Assembly (NCBI RefSeq): GCF_032854445.1
Contig: NC_088306.1
Location: 7,997,924 to 8,061,923 of the forward strand
Length of the DNA stretch: 64,000 nucleotides
From: Liolophura sinensis
Taxonomy: Eukaryota; Mollusca; Polyplacophora; Chitonida; Chitonidae
Reading direction: 5' to 3'
Shown here: in pieces, positions 1 through 11,709 of the stretch
Layout: each line of letters begins with the position of its first letter
Numbering within the stretch: position 1 is the stretch's first letter
The notes under the pieces: generated by a model
What the model saw: only the letters and a program-made list of their open reading frames with translations
Told to the model about the DNA's origin: nothing
Databases searched by the model: none
Translations under genes and position numbers: made by a program

Positions 1-425
1 GAACGTCTTGTAAAGACTGGCAGACTGAGCCATATATTTACACAATATACCTTGTATTAATAAAGGAGCAAGGCCTAGCTCAGCCGAAAGAGGAGCTGCC
101 AAAAAGGCGCCGACACCTGAAGTGCGTGTTCTACTCCTGTTGCAGATATATTTCTTGATTAACTTTTCCCATTGTTTATAAGGCTCTCAGTAGGCAGTGG
201 ACGACGAACAAGGAACTGTTTGCATTCATTGTGGATGACTTATTGTCCAGTGGTGTGTATATACATGTACATTACACTTGGGCAGGCTTGTCGATAATTT
301 GGCAAATTTTGGAGATTTACACTGCGAACTCAATATCCCGCAAGCCGTAAAATAGACAGGCATTATAACTCAAAATTATGTTATAATCAACGCACTGTTC
401 AAGTATGTCTTATTCATTATCAGTT

Positions 426-735
426 TTCCGCTTCTGGAGCGGTAGATCGAGGGTCGGGTCACACCTAAGACCTTATAAAGAGGGAGTTGTAGCTTCATCG
501 CTTGGCGTTCAGCATTAAGGGGATAGTGCAACGACTGGTTGACCAGCATCAGTATAATGGCTCGGGCGGGGTAGCTTACTTGCCTTCGGTAAGTCGTCTC
601 ATTGAAGCAGCACTAGATAAAAGAGCGGTGGCAACCCGGCCAAGGATGCACATTACACGTACATGCACTCTGAGGAATTCTTCTTCGTCATATGACTGAA
701 GAATTGCTAAGTACGCACTCATTAGTTACCATGAG
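426..735 (+). mobile_element. tRNA-derived SINE (GTCATATGAC-tail family), head worn
   Basis: Matches the SINE at 55,909-56,250 over most of its length: the end of the tRNA-like head (GAGCGGTAGAT, GGGTCGGGTCACACC), then AAGACCTTATAAAGAG, GCGTTCAGCATTAAGGGGAT, GTAAGTCGTCT, AAGAGCGGTGG and ACGTACATGCACTC. It ends in the shared tail CGTCATATGACTGAAGAATTGCTAAGTACG followed by CACTC. The first part of the head with box A is degraded or missing. The small open frame across it is incidental. SINEs are transcribed by RNA polymerase III and moved by LINE enzymes in trans. Confidence 0.8.
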
Positions 736-790
736 GCGTAAGTCTGAACACTGTGTCACAGGACGAGTTCTTTTATTTCACGCCAGCCAA

Positions 791-1062
791 CTGCAAGAAT
801 ACAATCAATCGTTTAGACTGTGCTGCCACGAAAGGCTGTGGAAGCGAATATTTAATACAATAGAACAACACACTATAAAGATTACATGTACAGAACAACA
901 CATTATAAGGATTACACGTACAGAATACTCAAACCGATTCAAGATAAGCAAACTATGAAACAACAGCGTTATTCCATGGATACATACCTGCAAGGATACA
1001 CTCAATCGTTTAGATTGTGCTGCCACGAAACGCTGTGGAAGCGAACAGATAATACCCAGGTA
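791..1062. repeat. 197-bp spaced duplication with an inner 30-bp tandem repeat
   Basis: About 75 bp at 791-865 recurs at 988-1,062; both contain AATCGTTTAGA, TGTGCTGCCACGAAA and GCTGTGGAAGCGAA. Between them a 30-bp unit beginning AGAACAACACA is present twice (862 and 892), with a third start at 922. There is no sign of coding. Confidence 0.75.
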
Positions 1063-1528
1063 TGATCCCATTATGTATAGTTTTCAAAGCTTGAGTTAAC
1101 GAATGAAACTGGAGGGAAACCCAATAACTGATACATAGTGATTCGATCAACATATAAACAAAAGATACCAAATTGTAATATGACAGCAGTTACCTTCCAA
1201 AAGCACTCAATATAATATACCATTTAAGTTCATGTCCGCTGGCACCAAGCACATGGCGAAGCAATAGCACAATAGACAGAACAGGGTGCAACCTCGTGGG
1301 CAAATTCGTTTGACGTAGACACAGACAAGAGACAGTTAATATTGGAATTTAACAAGCAAATGTAAAAGTGAAATCATACCGAGGTTGCAGCATCCGCGAC
1401 AAGTGGAAGCCAACAAACTTATAGGCTATACGTCCAGTTTAATATAACTCAATTTGATATCATTACAGACGTGACTCATTCAGCAATTTATTCATATCTT
1501 GATGTTTAACTCCACAGATTAACTTACG
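1063..1528. other. Anonymous noncoding stretch within copy A
   Basis: No gene, SINE or tandem repeat was recognised. The last part (around 1,430-1,470) pairs with 12,510-12,550 in the other copy of the segmental duplication. Confidence 0.5.
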
Positions 1529-1755
1529 CCTTGTCGCCTAGAAAACACCTTGCGTCTTTCCAACATCGTTGACAATTGTTGAGTGCTTCTCTTCGCATGA
1601 TCCCGCCCAATTTTCACACTTTATATACTTTCTGAGTTCTTTTGTAGTTTGTGTTATACTTCGTTTTAGGAATTGGCCTTGCTATTACTGACCTGGAACG
1701 TCCATATTGGTTCGCGGCTGTTGTACAAATGTTTGTTTCGACGCATAGATTAAAA
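1529..1755 (+). repeat. Interspersed repeat R1
   Basis: One of several copies in this window of an unclassified repeat of about 220 bp. Ordered landmarks are TCGCCTAGA, TTTCCAACATCGTTGA, GTTGAGTGCTTCTC, GCATGATCC, TTAGTTCTTTTGTAGTTTGTGTTA, CCTGGAACGTCCAT, and TTTCGACGCATAGATT at the end. Other copies lie at 20,455-20,650, 28,757-28,880, 31,408-31,622, in part at 32,130-32,245, and inverted at 40,085-40,310. No RNA polymerase III boxes or open frame are shared by the copies. The family is not recognised. Confidence 0.7.
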
Positions 1756-4130
1756 CGCCCGGAGAACGCCACAGACTCAAGGCAATGGTGAGTGTGGTTG
1801 TATGGTAGAAGGCGATGTATTGATGCGTATTGATGGCTAAGGATTATTTGCGTCACGTATCAGAAACACTGCTATCGTCATTAACTTGTCAACGGTCTGA
1901 GATTTGTTCCGTACGATCTTATTACCGCCATCGAGAAAACTGACCGCCAACGTATTGGCACTGGATGAACCTTGAGATCTTGAGAAATAAATATACATGA
2001 ATCAATAAATATACTCAGCTACTTAACCTGGTGTTTGTCAGCATGATCAGTACAATATTGTCTTAACCAGTTGTAGATTTCCCTGTTGCGAAATGACCCA
2101 AGCTCTAGAGACGCCACTCAGTCTTGATGGTTTGGCAACATGGAGAGTCTCCTGGGAAAATATACTGATTTTGGTTTATATTTGGAAAAAAGAAAAGAAA
2201 CAAAAAGCCTGGACGGACGTCGTGAGCCCGCCCTCCCGCGGTTGTAATTAGGAACAATTCCCTATAAACATATTATCGACCGAATCAGATTACAAAGCTG
2301 TTTTTACCATAACAATACAGGACGAAGAATTTTTTCTGTTTCCGCCAGTTTTACCTCCGTTTGTACCTGAAAAAAGATTTGCAAAAACATTTGGCACATT
2401 TCATGATATTGATAGCAGTATGTTTTACCATTTTATGGCAAAGTGTCTCTTGCAGACGTCGGCAAAGCCAACGCTCTACCAGTTCAGACCTATGGGTACC
2501 AAAGTCCATGTTTTAAGGAAAGAATGGCTGCAACGCACATTCCGGTAACATTCTACATATTTAGTATTGCATGAATACAAGATCACAGCGTTACGCTAAA
2601 ATTTACCGTATTTCATCTTTATCTTATCGACGACATGTTACAACCAGGAGCCTGGCTTCGAAATAGGAATACATGTAAGTACATTTTAAAGAAAAATGCC
2701 TATATTATTTCCATTCTAGTCTGTAAAGTTTTGCAGCTTTAAAAAAAACTCAAGGAACCGGATGGTCTAAGACTAAACCTGTCTTAACAACAAACGCTCC
2801 ATGCATGTCCTTTTCGTATAGAACCGTCCAATATATAACTATCAAAGGCGTACGGTATGGCATCTGGACTGCCTGTCATTTCATTCAGCTGGGTGTATTT
2901 AATTGTTTTGTGTTTTGCCTCGTCCTCAAGAATATTTCACTCAAAGGACATTATGGTTGAAAGAAACCGGATAGCGTCCGGGGAAATGTCCACGTATACA
3001 CTACAATGGGGACTTTGTACATGTATCGAGCCATTCAAATACGCGAGTTAACTTATTACGTATGTTCCGCCATTTCACTGCTTGTTCCTGGAAAAAATTC
3101 ACACTATAAACTTTGAAAAAAAAAAAAACAGTCATTGCGCATATCCGTTTTGAAAATAAAAATTGAGCAGTGTTATAGAGAGAAAATTCTCTTGGTGTCG
3201 AATCCCAAGGTAGTAACGTTTAGTGCAGGCATTAAGATGATTTACTTAACAATTTCTCCGTTTGTATTTTACTGCAAAAAGGGCACTAGCCGCAACGTTA
3301 GTTCTTCAAAAACACCATTAGATCGCGGGTACATGTGTTCCACTGAAATGAACTTACGCAACTTCTCAACATGTCTTGAAAGCCATAAGCAAATAATTTG
3401 TTCTAATATTGTCGATATTTTTGTGAGGTTTGATGTATTGGTTTATACTAAATGATTGACCTTTGTTTCTAGTTCCGTCCCTGGCGACAAATCTCCTGTT
3501 CAGCTTACGTTATCAATGTGTAAAACATCGGTCCACCTTTCTCTCTGTGACTGGCACCAGGTGGCGCTATACAGTTCGAGATTCTGCTTTCTGATCGATT
3601 CGGCTTCAATATACCTAACTGTAGAACAGGTCTTGGTCTGCAGAGGTTTACGTGCGGGTATTTATCTTGCTTACAGCTAACTAGGATACAGAGAGCCATG
3701 CTAAAAGATAATGTACTCCGCCCTGACGTAACAAAGCGAGGGATCATCGCCTGCCATGCTCATGGCCAGTAGTTAGTCATAGGTGTTTTCGCCAGCCAGG
3801 GAAGGGGTGGAGTGGCAAACCAAACAGATGGCCAAGTCTCTGTTGGCTAGAGTAATGCTTAGCGTGTCCAGTCGCTGTTATCAGCACACTCCTGGGAAAT
3901 ACTCCCCTGGATTAAGGATGAAGAGCGAGAAAATGTCTGGTCTCTTGGGACTATGGTAAGCAGACACAAGCATTTGTTTTTGGTGGAGAAAGAACAGACA
4001 CCCGAAACGCCGAAAAAAGCGCCACACAGATTGGTTGTCTCGTTAGCCTTTGCGCCTGGATCTTCCAGGAGTAGCCTCGAAGCCAACAGCGATGACTTTT
4101 ACGCTCATCGATTTACACTCTACCAACTTT

Positions 4131-4407
4131 AATTTTGTTTTTGTGTCGTCAGTGAAAATAGCCGAATCAGTCTCAGAGACGGGTCACGCGGTTTATCTTA
4201 CTCTTGCAAGGGCATCAACATATTCCAACACAAATCATGTGACAAATCATCTATAGTTGATCATTGGCACGTTTTCCGAGGAGAGATACTTTGTGGAAGT
4301 AACAAAAGCCCCAAGGAAGAAAAAACAGAACTCAAGCAAACTTTAAAAAGCCCAGTGTTAATTTGAATTCTACTCTGCCAGTAGACGGAAAACCATTTAT
4401 TTTGTTT
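4131..4407. other. Unannotated spacer
   Basis: Short noncoding stretch between the segmental duplication and the following SINE. Nothing recognised. Confidence 0.5.
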
Positions 4408-4642
4408 GGGCCTCCGTGGCCTACTGGTTAGTGTTCTAGCGCAGCGCAATGACCCTGGAGCCCCCGAACAATGCGGTTCGCTGGCTTCTTTCCTGTCGTA
4501 AATGTGAAGGTCTTCCAGCAAGATGCGAAAGATAGTGGGTTTCCCCTGGGTTTTGCCCGATTTTCTGCCACCAAATTGCTGGCCGCCGTCGTATAATGGA
4601 AATGTTCTTAAATACGGTGCGAGACAGCAATGAAATAAATGA
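4408..4642 (+). mobile_element. V-SINE-type tRNA SINE, internally shortened
   Basis: Starts with the tRNA-like head GGGCCTCCGTGGCCTACTGG (box A region), continues with GCGCAGCGCAATGACCCTGGAGCC and AATGCGGTTCGCTG, then a central part (AGATAGTGGGTTTCCCCTGGG, GCTGGCCGCCGTCGTATAA) and an A-rich AATAAATGAA end. The box B region is deleted compared with the copies at 29,935 and 60,133. A 175-residue open frame on the opposite strand runs through it and is not a gene. Confidence 0.8.
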
Positions 4643-4897
4643 ACGCCGGTGAACATATTTACCATTTTCCTTGCTTCCTTCCACATACTGTCAGGTGTAC
4701 CCTTATCCCTCCCCACCGGAAACGCTTTAATCAGCTGTAATCTTGTATGTGGTTTGTGTTTGCCAAAGCATGCGCAAAACATGCCCATAATTTACCTTTA
4801 CGTATTGAGCTGGCATAAAGCTGAAGTTGAAACATAGATGGAAATTGGACAAATGGGAAGTTTATTAGTCATCAAGAATGCCTAAGTTAAAGAGAAA

Positions 4898-5101
4898 GTC
4901 TGACATATTCGATAAACGGACGCTTTTATTTGTCTGAAATGTCCGGTAAACAGACGCTTTAATTTGCCTCACACATCCAGTGAACACACGAGCTCACCTG
5001 TCTGACGTATCCGACGAAGAGATGCCTTCATGTGTCTAAGATATCGGTTAAACAAACGCGTTTATTTGTCATACATATCCAGTGAACAGACGCTTTCATA
5101 T
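4898..5101. repeat. 34-bp minisatellite, six units
   Basis: Units start at 4,898, 4,932, 4,966, 5,000, 5,034 and 5,068, giving an exact 34-bp period. Each begins GTCT, GCCT or GTCA and most carry a TATCCAGTGAACAGACGCTTT-like core and end in TTATTT or a variant. Units differ from each other at many positions, yet no indel separates them. Confidence 0.85.
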
Positions 5102-5490
5102 GTTTTAACATAATTTACGTGATATATCACGACGACATCTTCGTGTGTTCGGATGGTATCAGTGAAATATATTTATTGCACTGTAACACAAGAACGCAAT
5201 ATATCCTAAGATCGCAGACATGACGCCTTAAGGGCACAGAGCCCTGTAACATGTCTTAGGGTGTGCAATACCATGCCAACCAGCAATGTAGGCATTACAC
5301 TGGAGTGGCAGGTACGAGCTCGTAACGATAAGAGCGATCACCTTTTGTGGAGTACTCTGGCAGGAAATATATCATGTCTTAAGTCTGATCAGTAAGAATA
5401 AAAGACTATCTGTCCGGATTTCATCAGCTATTTGTGACCATGAGCCTACTGTCTCTGTAGACGATGCTCTCGTTTCACTCTTTACTTAAT

Positions 5491-5752
5491 AATATATTTA
5501 TTTATTTGATTTATTTGATTGGTGTTTAACGCCTCACTGAAGAATATTTCACTTATACGGCGGCGGTCAGCATGGAAACCAGGCAGAACCCAGGGGATAC
5601 CCACGACCATTCGCAGGTTGCTGACAGTCCTTCCCACATACGACCGGAGAGGAAGCCAGCATGAGCACGACTTGAACTCACAGCAACCGCATTGGTGAGA
5701 CTCCTGGGTCATTACGCTGCGCTAGCACGCTAACTAACTGAGCCACGGAGGA
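5491..5752 (-). mobile_element. V-SINE-type tRNA SINE, near full length
   Basis: Read on the minus strand it has the tRNA-like head (CCTCCGTGGCTCAGTTAGTTAG with box A; GAGTTCAAGTC with box B), the central GGTCGTGGGTATCCC region, and the tail AAGTGAAATATTCTTCAGTGAGG with A-rich ATAAATAAAT at the end. Flanks CTTAATAATAT (5,485) and CTTAGAAATAT (5,754) may be a worn target duplication (9 of 11). The layout fits the V-SINE superfamily; the molluscan RUDI family is the likely match, from memory. Confidence 0.85.
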
Positions 5753-5834
5753 CGCTTAGAAATATTGTCTGTGACGTTACTCTTAGGCCTGGTTAAGGAA
5801 CCCACACTGGCTGGCCCAAATAAAGCTTAGTTCT

Positions 5835-6015
5835 TACAGTAGGCATTGGGCACCTGATCAGTTAGATTGCTGGTTTAAAGCCAGCTCTCGCTGACCCACC
5901 TGCAGCTTTTGAAAGGTGGTATTCTAGTACCGGAGAAGGCGTTGGTTTACCGAGGTCATAACTCTAAAAGTACTGAGTTCGGCGTTAACATCACTTAAAT
6001 AAAAGAAACCAAAAG
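5835..6015 (+). mobile_element. Possible old tRNA-like SINE
   Basis: CTGATCAGTTAGA followed by GCTGGTTTAAAGCCAGC resembles a worn box A and box B. The end (ACTGAGTTCGGCGTTAACATC, then ACTTAAATAAA) vaguely resembles the V-SINE tail with an A-rich terminus. It is a single copy here, so this rests on shape alone. Confidence 0.35.
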
Positions 6016-7507
6016 GCACTAAGACATCACAATCCTGCCCTGCGAGGACAATACTATGCCCTATTTGTAAATACTGGATTGTTTAGGACATTTCTGAATC
6101 CGATTTCCAATCCGGGCCACTTTCAGAATTTCAGAAATTAGCGCGTAGCCAAAGTTTAATCTTTGCATGACATTTCATCCAGATCTGTGTATATCTTTTT
6201 CACAAGGTTTCAGACAGGCAGGCGGACAGACACCGCCAGAACAATGAATCATATGGGCGGCAGTAAGAAAGCAGTATTTCCGTTATGGCCCATCAATATC
6301 CCGCCGTAAGCAACTGGTATAACGTATAGATTACGGCATATCATATATATTAATCCGCATATGGATATAATGTTTTGCGTGGAAACTAACTAGAAGATCA
6401 ATTTTAACCAGAGCCGATGTTTGTTGCATACATACAGCATTACCTAGTTCAAATCCAGAAGTGTATTAAACTAAGAGCATGCGGAAGAATCAGTACCTAA
6501 CAGAGAGCCAGCAGGGACGATCGCATTGCTTTAGTCTACATCTTTTCTTATTTCGATTGGGTTACATCCAGAGCGGATTGTTAAAAACCCTTCGGAGAAA
6601 TAAAATCGCAGGAAAAACGCGTATGAATAATAGATGAATGCTGATTTGATTAGAATAACCGATAGAAAATCTCCGATCTACGTAATATCTAGCAGAACGG
6701 ACAGCTGTGAGTAAATAAATGTCTCTTATTCCGTTTGGAGATTTTATCTAGAGCCGAAATTTGAATGAACTGACTAAACTACTTGGAGTGAGAAGGCAAA
6801 GAAGTGAGATAAGATTAGTGAATGTGCCTCTTGTGTCAATGTAGAAGCACAAGCATCTGTACCTGTCAGCCTAACTGTCATCAAGGCATAACATCAGTAG
6901 GAAAACTGGCAGTCAGATTGCTTTTTCTGGTTCCCATGTTTCATACCGTGACACAACTGAATTCCTTTCTGCACATTCTTACAAATACGTTTATACACTA
7001 TTATTTTTTGAAGGCTATAAATGTCGCCTTACTTGAAATGGGAGACATATAGGGCTAAAAAAAAACATGTGGCATAGATTTGTTGCATTTGGACTGGCCC
7101 ACAGCAATCGAAACCCCAACTTAATTTGTTATTAAAACTTTTCCAAGAGAACTTGCCTACAATTCTGATTTCTGTTAACATTCTGTGTTGTTGTCTTTGA
7201 TGTCGGATGCGTGTGAGTGCATCACTGCCACAATTTCAGACGCCAAGCTGCCAAAAACTCAACTTTTATTAGCTGAAGATGTATTAGTGATTTGATAAAG
7301 AGTGTAAAGCTGACATTAGTTGACTGGACAGGGCAAATAGAAGGTAATCGTAACCAAGCATTCACAACGAGGCACGGAAGGTCTCCGTGAAGGCCTTGTC
7401 TGATGGCGGATTTATTCAGGTGCTGTGAAGTCGTCAGACAGCGAATTGCGTTCTAATTTGGATACGTCAGATTGACTGAAGAACAAGAAACAATAGTGCT
7501 TAGCCAT
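6016..7507. other. Anonymous noncoding region
   Basis: About 1.5 kb with no recognisable gene, SINE or tandem repeat. The 76-codon frame at 6,822-7,052 resembles no known family and is not supported. Confidence 0.5.
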
Positions 7508-7583
7508 GAAACTGAGATCGATGGCGATATTGCCATTCCGTATTTGAAACTGAGATCGATGGCGATATTGCCATTCCGTATTT
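7508..7583. repeat. 38-bp perfect tandem duplication
   Basis: Two adjacent copies of a 38-bp unit start at 7,508 and 7,546 (GAAACTGAGATCGATGGCGA, ending CCGTATTT). They are identical by eye, so the duplication is recent. Confidence 0.9.
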
Positions 7584-8275
7584 AAAGGTCACTGTTTTGG
7601 ATAATTTTTTGTACAACGAAACATCATGTCAAGAAAGGGTGATCTATTGTCACTTTCAGTATTATATTCATCCTACACCCTCTCACAATGGCGATGGTAT
7701 TTCATTTCTGCACATGTATGCATGTGTTGACGACGCCAACTCCGTCAGTCTGAAGGTCACTCACAAATACAGCTTTGTATTGGATATTATGTAGTATCTT
7801 TAGCGCCGACCGTCATCTTGTTCCTACATACACCGACTCTTGTTCTCTCCTGACCGTGGGATGACGTACTAACTGAAAAAGATATATACAAATAGGACTG
7901 TTTGCTCACCACGGGGTCCAAAACACTTCAAGGTGCCGCTAGAACGATTGCTACTATGTCCGTGTGTAGATTTCCATATTGATTAATGCCGACTTCAATG
8001 CGGACGTATTTAGATCGCCTAAACATATACCAAATAAGACTGTTGTAAAATCTAGCGGATCCATGCGGCCAAAGGGAGCAGAATCAACAAAGCGGATCTG
8101 TTTTGCGAATGTGTATGAAGGGAAATTGCCTAATACGGGTGCCATTAGGGAATGTGAAATGTTTTGTTAATATCTGCCTCATTTGTTCCTTCCGAATAGA
8201 AGATTGTATATACTATTAAAAAGGCACTACAAATATGTGCCAGGGCTATTGGCCATTGGATATCCTGTGTATAGC
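7584..8275. other. Anonymous noncoding region
   Basis: No feature recognised. Short open frames on both strands (63 and 65 codons) show no family resemblance. Confidence 0.5.
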
Positions 8276-8500
8276 ATGTACATCTACTCAGCAGTGATAA
8301 CAATGTGCCGTTTTGTCTTGACTGGAAGCATCATTCCTGTCATCATTAGGCGTGTACCTGGCGTGTTAGTTACATTATCCGGGACAAACGTCTAGGGTTA
8401 TAGTACTATACGTCTCATTCTCCTCCGACGATAGTAGTCTATGCACCCGTCAAATGACCTAAGCCGAATAGCAGGTACATTACATGACATGGGTTGGAAA
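8276..8500. repeat. Interspersed repeat R6, copy 1
   Basis: Aligns with 23,940-24,180. Shared ordered landmarks are ACTCAG.AGATAACAA type, CGTTTTGTCTTGACTGGAAG against CGTTTTCTCTTGTCTGGAAG, TTAGGCGTGTACCTGG against TTAGGCGTATCCCTGG, and GAGCCGGATA-type sequence before a TACATTACATGACATG end. Identity is unknown and the frame is not conserved. Confidence 0.6.
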
Positions 8501-8930
8501 GCGCCATGGTCGAATGACCGGAATGTAAATAAAATATTCCGACGCAAACCTAGCCTTGAAAGGAAAAATTTGATTCCCTTAGCTGTCACCGGTTGTGGGA
8601 CTTAGTGATAATAAATTGTGGCCGACGTTTCTATGTTCAACACTTGCTAAGGATGACTTGTCTTTCGTCAACACATGACGCTTTGGGACTTCTATACACG
8701 GGGAAAGTCCAGTCAGCGAGAGATAGAGTAATAAATATATAACGGTGCAACAAAAGGACCTGGACATATCGATTGACCACATCGTCAGTGACGGAGAATG
8801 CGTCAATACAAAAGATAAGCACGGTATAGAAAAGTATATTAGGGCTGACGTTAAAACAAATCCAATACTTCGTCTTGATATACTATAAATAAAATCATTT
8901 TTTGTAGATAAACGTTAAACTTTTATACAC
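8501..8930. other. Anonymous noncoding spacer
   Basis: Nothing recognised between R6 and R3. Confidence 0.5.
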
Positions 8931-9250
8931 GACGCTATTGCTTGCTGGTAGGGATGCTCCAGCCAGTCCATCGTATCAAGACACAAACACAATTTCTTTT
9001 CTTAAGTGTGTCTTACGAGTTAACGGCTCCTCCGTAACTCTGTCTTATGACTTGCCCTTCCCTGTCTAGACTAACGCCAACGAAGTGACTGGTCACGCCC
9101 GATCGAGCCTCGTTATGATTACCGCATGCTTACACCATCTAATCAACCGCTGGCAGCCATTAAAACACTTCATCAGACCACAACCCAATAACAGCCTGGT
9201 CTGTTTTCTGTAGTTTGGCGTCTATTCGTTTGGAATGTGATTAGTGTGAG
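8931..9250. repeat. Interspersed repeat R3, copy 1
   Basis: One of about seven copies of an unclassified repeat. Landmarks are CCAGCCAGTC, CTTAAGTGTGTCTTACGAGTTAACGGC, TGCCCTTCCCTGTCTAGACTAACGCC, GTTATGATTACC, CTTACACCATC, and CACTTCATCA followed by CAGTTTGGC and an AATCAGATTA-like end. Relatives lie at 19,060, 22,640, 26,800, 33,150, 43,200 and 43,940. Confidence 0.65.
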
Positions 9251-9666
9251 GGTCAGACACTATAAAGACTCTCTCTGCTGGATTAAAATCAGTGAAGACT
9301 AGTGAACTAAGGCGGTGTAGAGAAAGTCTAACCGTAATAGATTCCAATCAAGGACTATTTATGGAATCTTTTTTTTCCGCGTGTACCTAACTGTGGATAG
9401 AGGTGAGATGTTCAACCTAGGTTCTAGGCCCAGGCAGTCGACACTATATGCAATTTATTTGAGAGCACTGCTGGCGTTGCTGTCATTGAATTTTTGAGCG
9501 CTGTTAGACTATGTCATAAAATAGAGTTCTTTATTACATTTACTAGGCTATAGGTTCTAAAATATTGTGGTTTTATAAATTTCAATGAGATTTAATTATT
9601 GTTAATCTCGTTTTGAACATTTCTGCATCGTAAAATCAAAAAGCCTCAAACCAATGCAACTTCCGT
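9251..9666. other. Anonymous noncoding spacer
   Basis: Nothing recognised in this stretch. Confidence 0.5.
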
Positions 9667-9850
9667 GAGTTCAAGAACAGCTCATGCTGGCTTCCTCTGC
9701 AGTTGCATGTGAGAAGATATGCCATCAATCTACGGATGTTTGTGGGTTCTTCCGATGTAATGTCCGGTTTCTTTCCACCATAGTACTGGCCTCCGTCATA
9801 TAAGTGAAATATTTTAAGTACGGCCTAAAACACCAGTTAAAAATTAATTT
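9667..9850 (+). mobile_element. V-SINE-type SINE, 5'-truncated and diverged
   Basis: Begins at the box B region (GAGTTCAAGAACAGCTCATGC), continues through GCTGGCTTCCTCTGC, TACTGGCCTCCGTCATATAA and GTGAAATATTTTAAGTACGG, and ends with CCTAAAACACCAGTTAAAAA. The head with box A is missing. Confidence 0.75.
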
Positions 9851-10240
9851 GTGGCAATGGTCATTTATCTGTGTCACATGTAACATTAAAACCCGCGCAA
9901 CAGAATTATTTCGTTCTAAGGAAGAAAAAATCCGGTGTCCTTTGGACATAAGAAAATGAAAGCCTGGGATATAAATGACGTTTTTATACACCAAATAGAA
10001 CCGGATGTTGTCTTTAGCGTTTTTCAGATGCACGATTTTAAACGCCTCGAGGTCGACATGGAGGACAGTGCAAGATGAATAATGAAAAATGATCCCAATA
10101 TTTACAACCCTGGTTCAGTTCACAGGTAAGCAGTTATTGTCTGTCCAAGATGGGCCTAGCAGTGGATGAGCACAGAACAGAGACGTAAGGGATTCTGACT
10201 GCGTACTTATATGACACTATATGACATTTTCTCCGACAGT
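9851..10240. other. Anonymous noncoding spacer
   Basis: Nothing recognised. A 102-codon minus-strand frame (9,725-10,033) lies half inside the preceding SINE and is not supported. Confidence 0.5.
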
Positions 10241-10252
10241 TCTATGGCTGTC

Positions 10253-10402
10253 GTACGTGGGAAGGTCTGGCAGCAACCTGCGGATGGTCGTGGGTTTCCC
10301 CGGGCTGTGCCCTGTTTCCACCCACCATAATGCTGGCCGTCGTGGTACAAGTGAAATATTCTTGAGTACGTCGTAAACACCAATTAAATAAATAAAAAAA
10401 AA
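10253..10402 (+). mobile_element. V-SINE-type SINE, 5'-truncated, with 12-bp target duplication
   Basis: Contains only the 3' half of the family: GTACGTGGGAAGGTCTGGCA, CAACCTGCGGATGGTCGTGG, CATAATGCTGGCCGTCGT, GTGAAATATTCTTGAGTACG, AACACCAATTAAATAAATAA and an A run. TCTATGGCTGTC is repeated exactly at 10,241-10,252 and 10,403-10,414 as a target duplication. Truncation at the 5' end with an intact 3' end is the mark of LINE-type target-primed insertion. Confidence 0.9.
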
Positions 10403-11709
10403 TCTATGGCTGTCCCTTCCGTACGTTTCGTACTGGTTTTGTGCTGATTTTATGCTCTACTTCAAGGCCAAAATAGTCTTAACCTACATAATACAAATTC
10501 AAAGTGCAAGACCCTAAAGGTGAACAGTTTACGTCGAGTTTTCCGTTTCTTTCCATTGAGGGCGAAACATCCTCGAATACGGCGACAAAAATGAGTAAAT
10601 ACATGTACATTGACCTTGGACGAATATATAGGAACTCGCTGCACAATGATCGGCTTTACTACGTGTACTTCAAAGGAAATGCCGATTAAAATCTGTTAGC
10701 AGCCTCTCCGTTGACAGCAAACTGTTAACAAATTATGTCTAGCTAACATTTATTGAACCATGCCTGGGCAGACCGGTTTAACCGGATCTCATGTAGAACG
10801 TATTGTTATATACTTTTCACCACCCATCTCACCGTTTGGTATGAATATGCAGCGTCAAATCACTGTTGTCCGCACCTCATTTGTTAGATAAGCGAATACA
10901 AACGGCTGTCCGCTATCTTTGAAAATGTGGTTGACTCAAGGGGATTTGCCAGAGCTCGTCCAAAAAGTGATAACACACGTGGTCAAATCTTTATGTCTTG
11001 CCAGCGAGACCTTGTGGTAATACTTTAGCATGTAGACAAATATCCGATTACAGACTGCTTGTGACCTTAGTTCAACATAATCTACCTTACTGGAGATTAT
11101 GTGCATACTGATGACATCAGCATTCCGTTTCTGAATATGATTTGGCACCGTGTGTTTCTTCTCTCCGTTCTCCGGGAATATAAGTGCAGTCAAAATGCGT
11201 CTACTTTAATGAGGTATATATATATGTAGGCAAATAGATGCATATGACAAAGCCACAGACAAATTAAATGAAAGCTAAAGTACATCATAAATTGCAATCA
11301 TTGGACTTACCGGTTGAAATTTCGCATCTCCTTTCCTCATAAGTAGATTGGGTGTCTGTCTGGAAAACACCCACGAACGACAACGTAATTAAATGCTCAT
11401 GAACAAGGGTGACACGTGGGAATTATTTTGGGCTGTTATCGATATAATTTGAGGCGAGGCTTTGGAAATTACAGTTCTTTGTTTAACTGTCTTGCATGTA
11501 ATCTGTATTGTTTCTGTCGCTGATGAACTGAAGAGTCTGTTCTCTGTGTGGCCCAAATATGGTCGGAAATCATTCGGAGAACCGAAGCACAAAATCCAGT
11601 ACATTTTTAAGACCACCTCGTCATCACTCAGGCGAAATACGCTTGGAGTCCAGGCTTTGCCGTTTTAGCGCATCTAACCCTGCTAGTGCACATCACCCAA
11701 ATTCTCCTC
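10403..11709. other. Anonymous noncoding region
   Basis: About 1.3 kb without a recognisable feature. Five short frames of 60-85 codons on both strands show no family resemblance. Confidence 0.5.

Larger units (their letters stand above)
1..4130. repeat. Segmental duplication, copy A
   Basis: A long stretch that can be aligned by eye, in the same order, with 11,710-15,430. Anchor pairs: 33-400 with 12,085-12,440 (ATATTTACACAA, TTTCCCATTGTTTAT, TGTCGATAATTT); 1,894-1,960 with 12,580-12,640 (ATCGAGAAAACTGACC type); 2,095-2,380 with 12,939-13,200; 2,430-2,490 with 13,278-13,340; 3,030-3,060 with 14,083-14,115 (ACGCGAGTTAACTT); 3,410-3,600 with 14,843-15,030 (GGCGCTATACAGTTCGAGAT); 3,720-4,125 with 15,070-15,430. 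The copies differ by many substitutions and indels, including a SINE at 426-735 found only here. No frame is kept open across the alignment, so this is a diverged noncoding duplication. The left edge may lie outside the window. Confidence 0.8.

Noticed and set aside
4261-4788. 175-codon minus-strand open frame
   Set aside because: It runs antisense through the V-SINE at 4,408-4,642 and has no protein-family resemblance.
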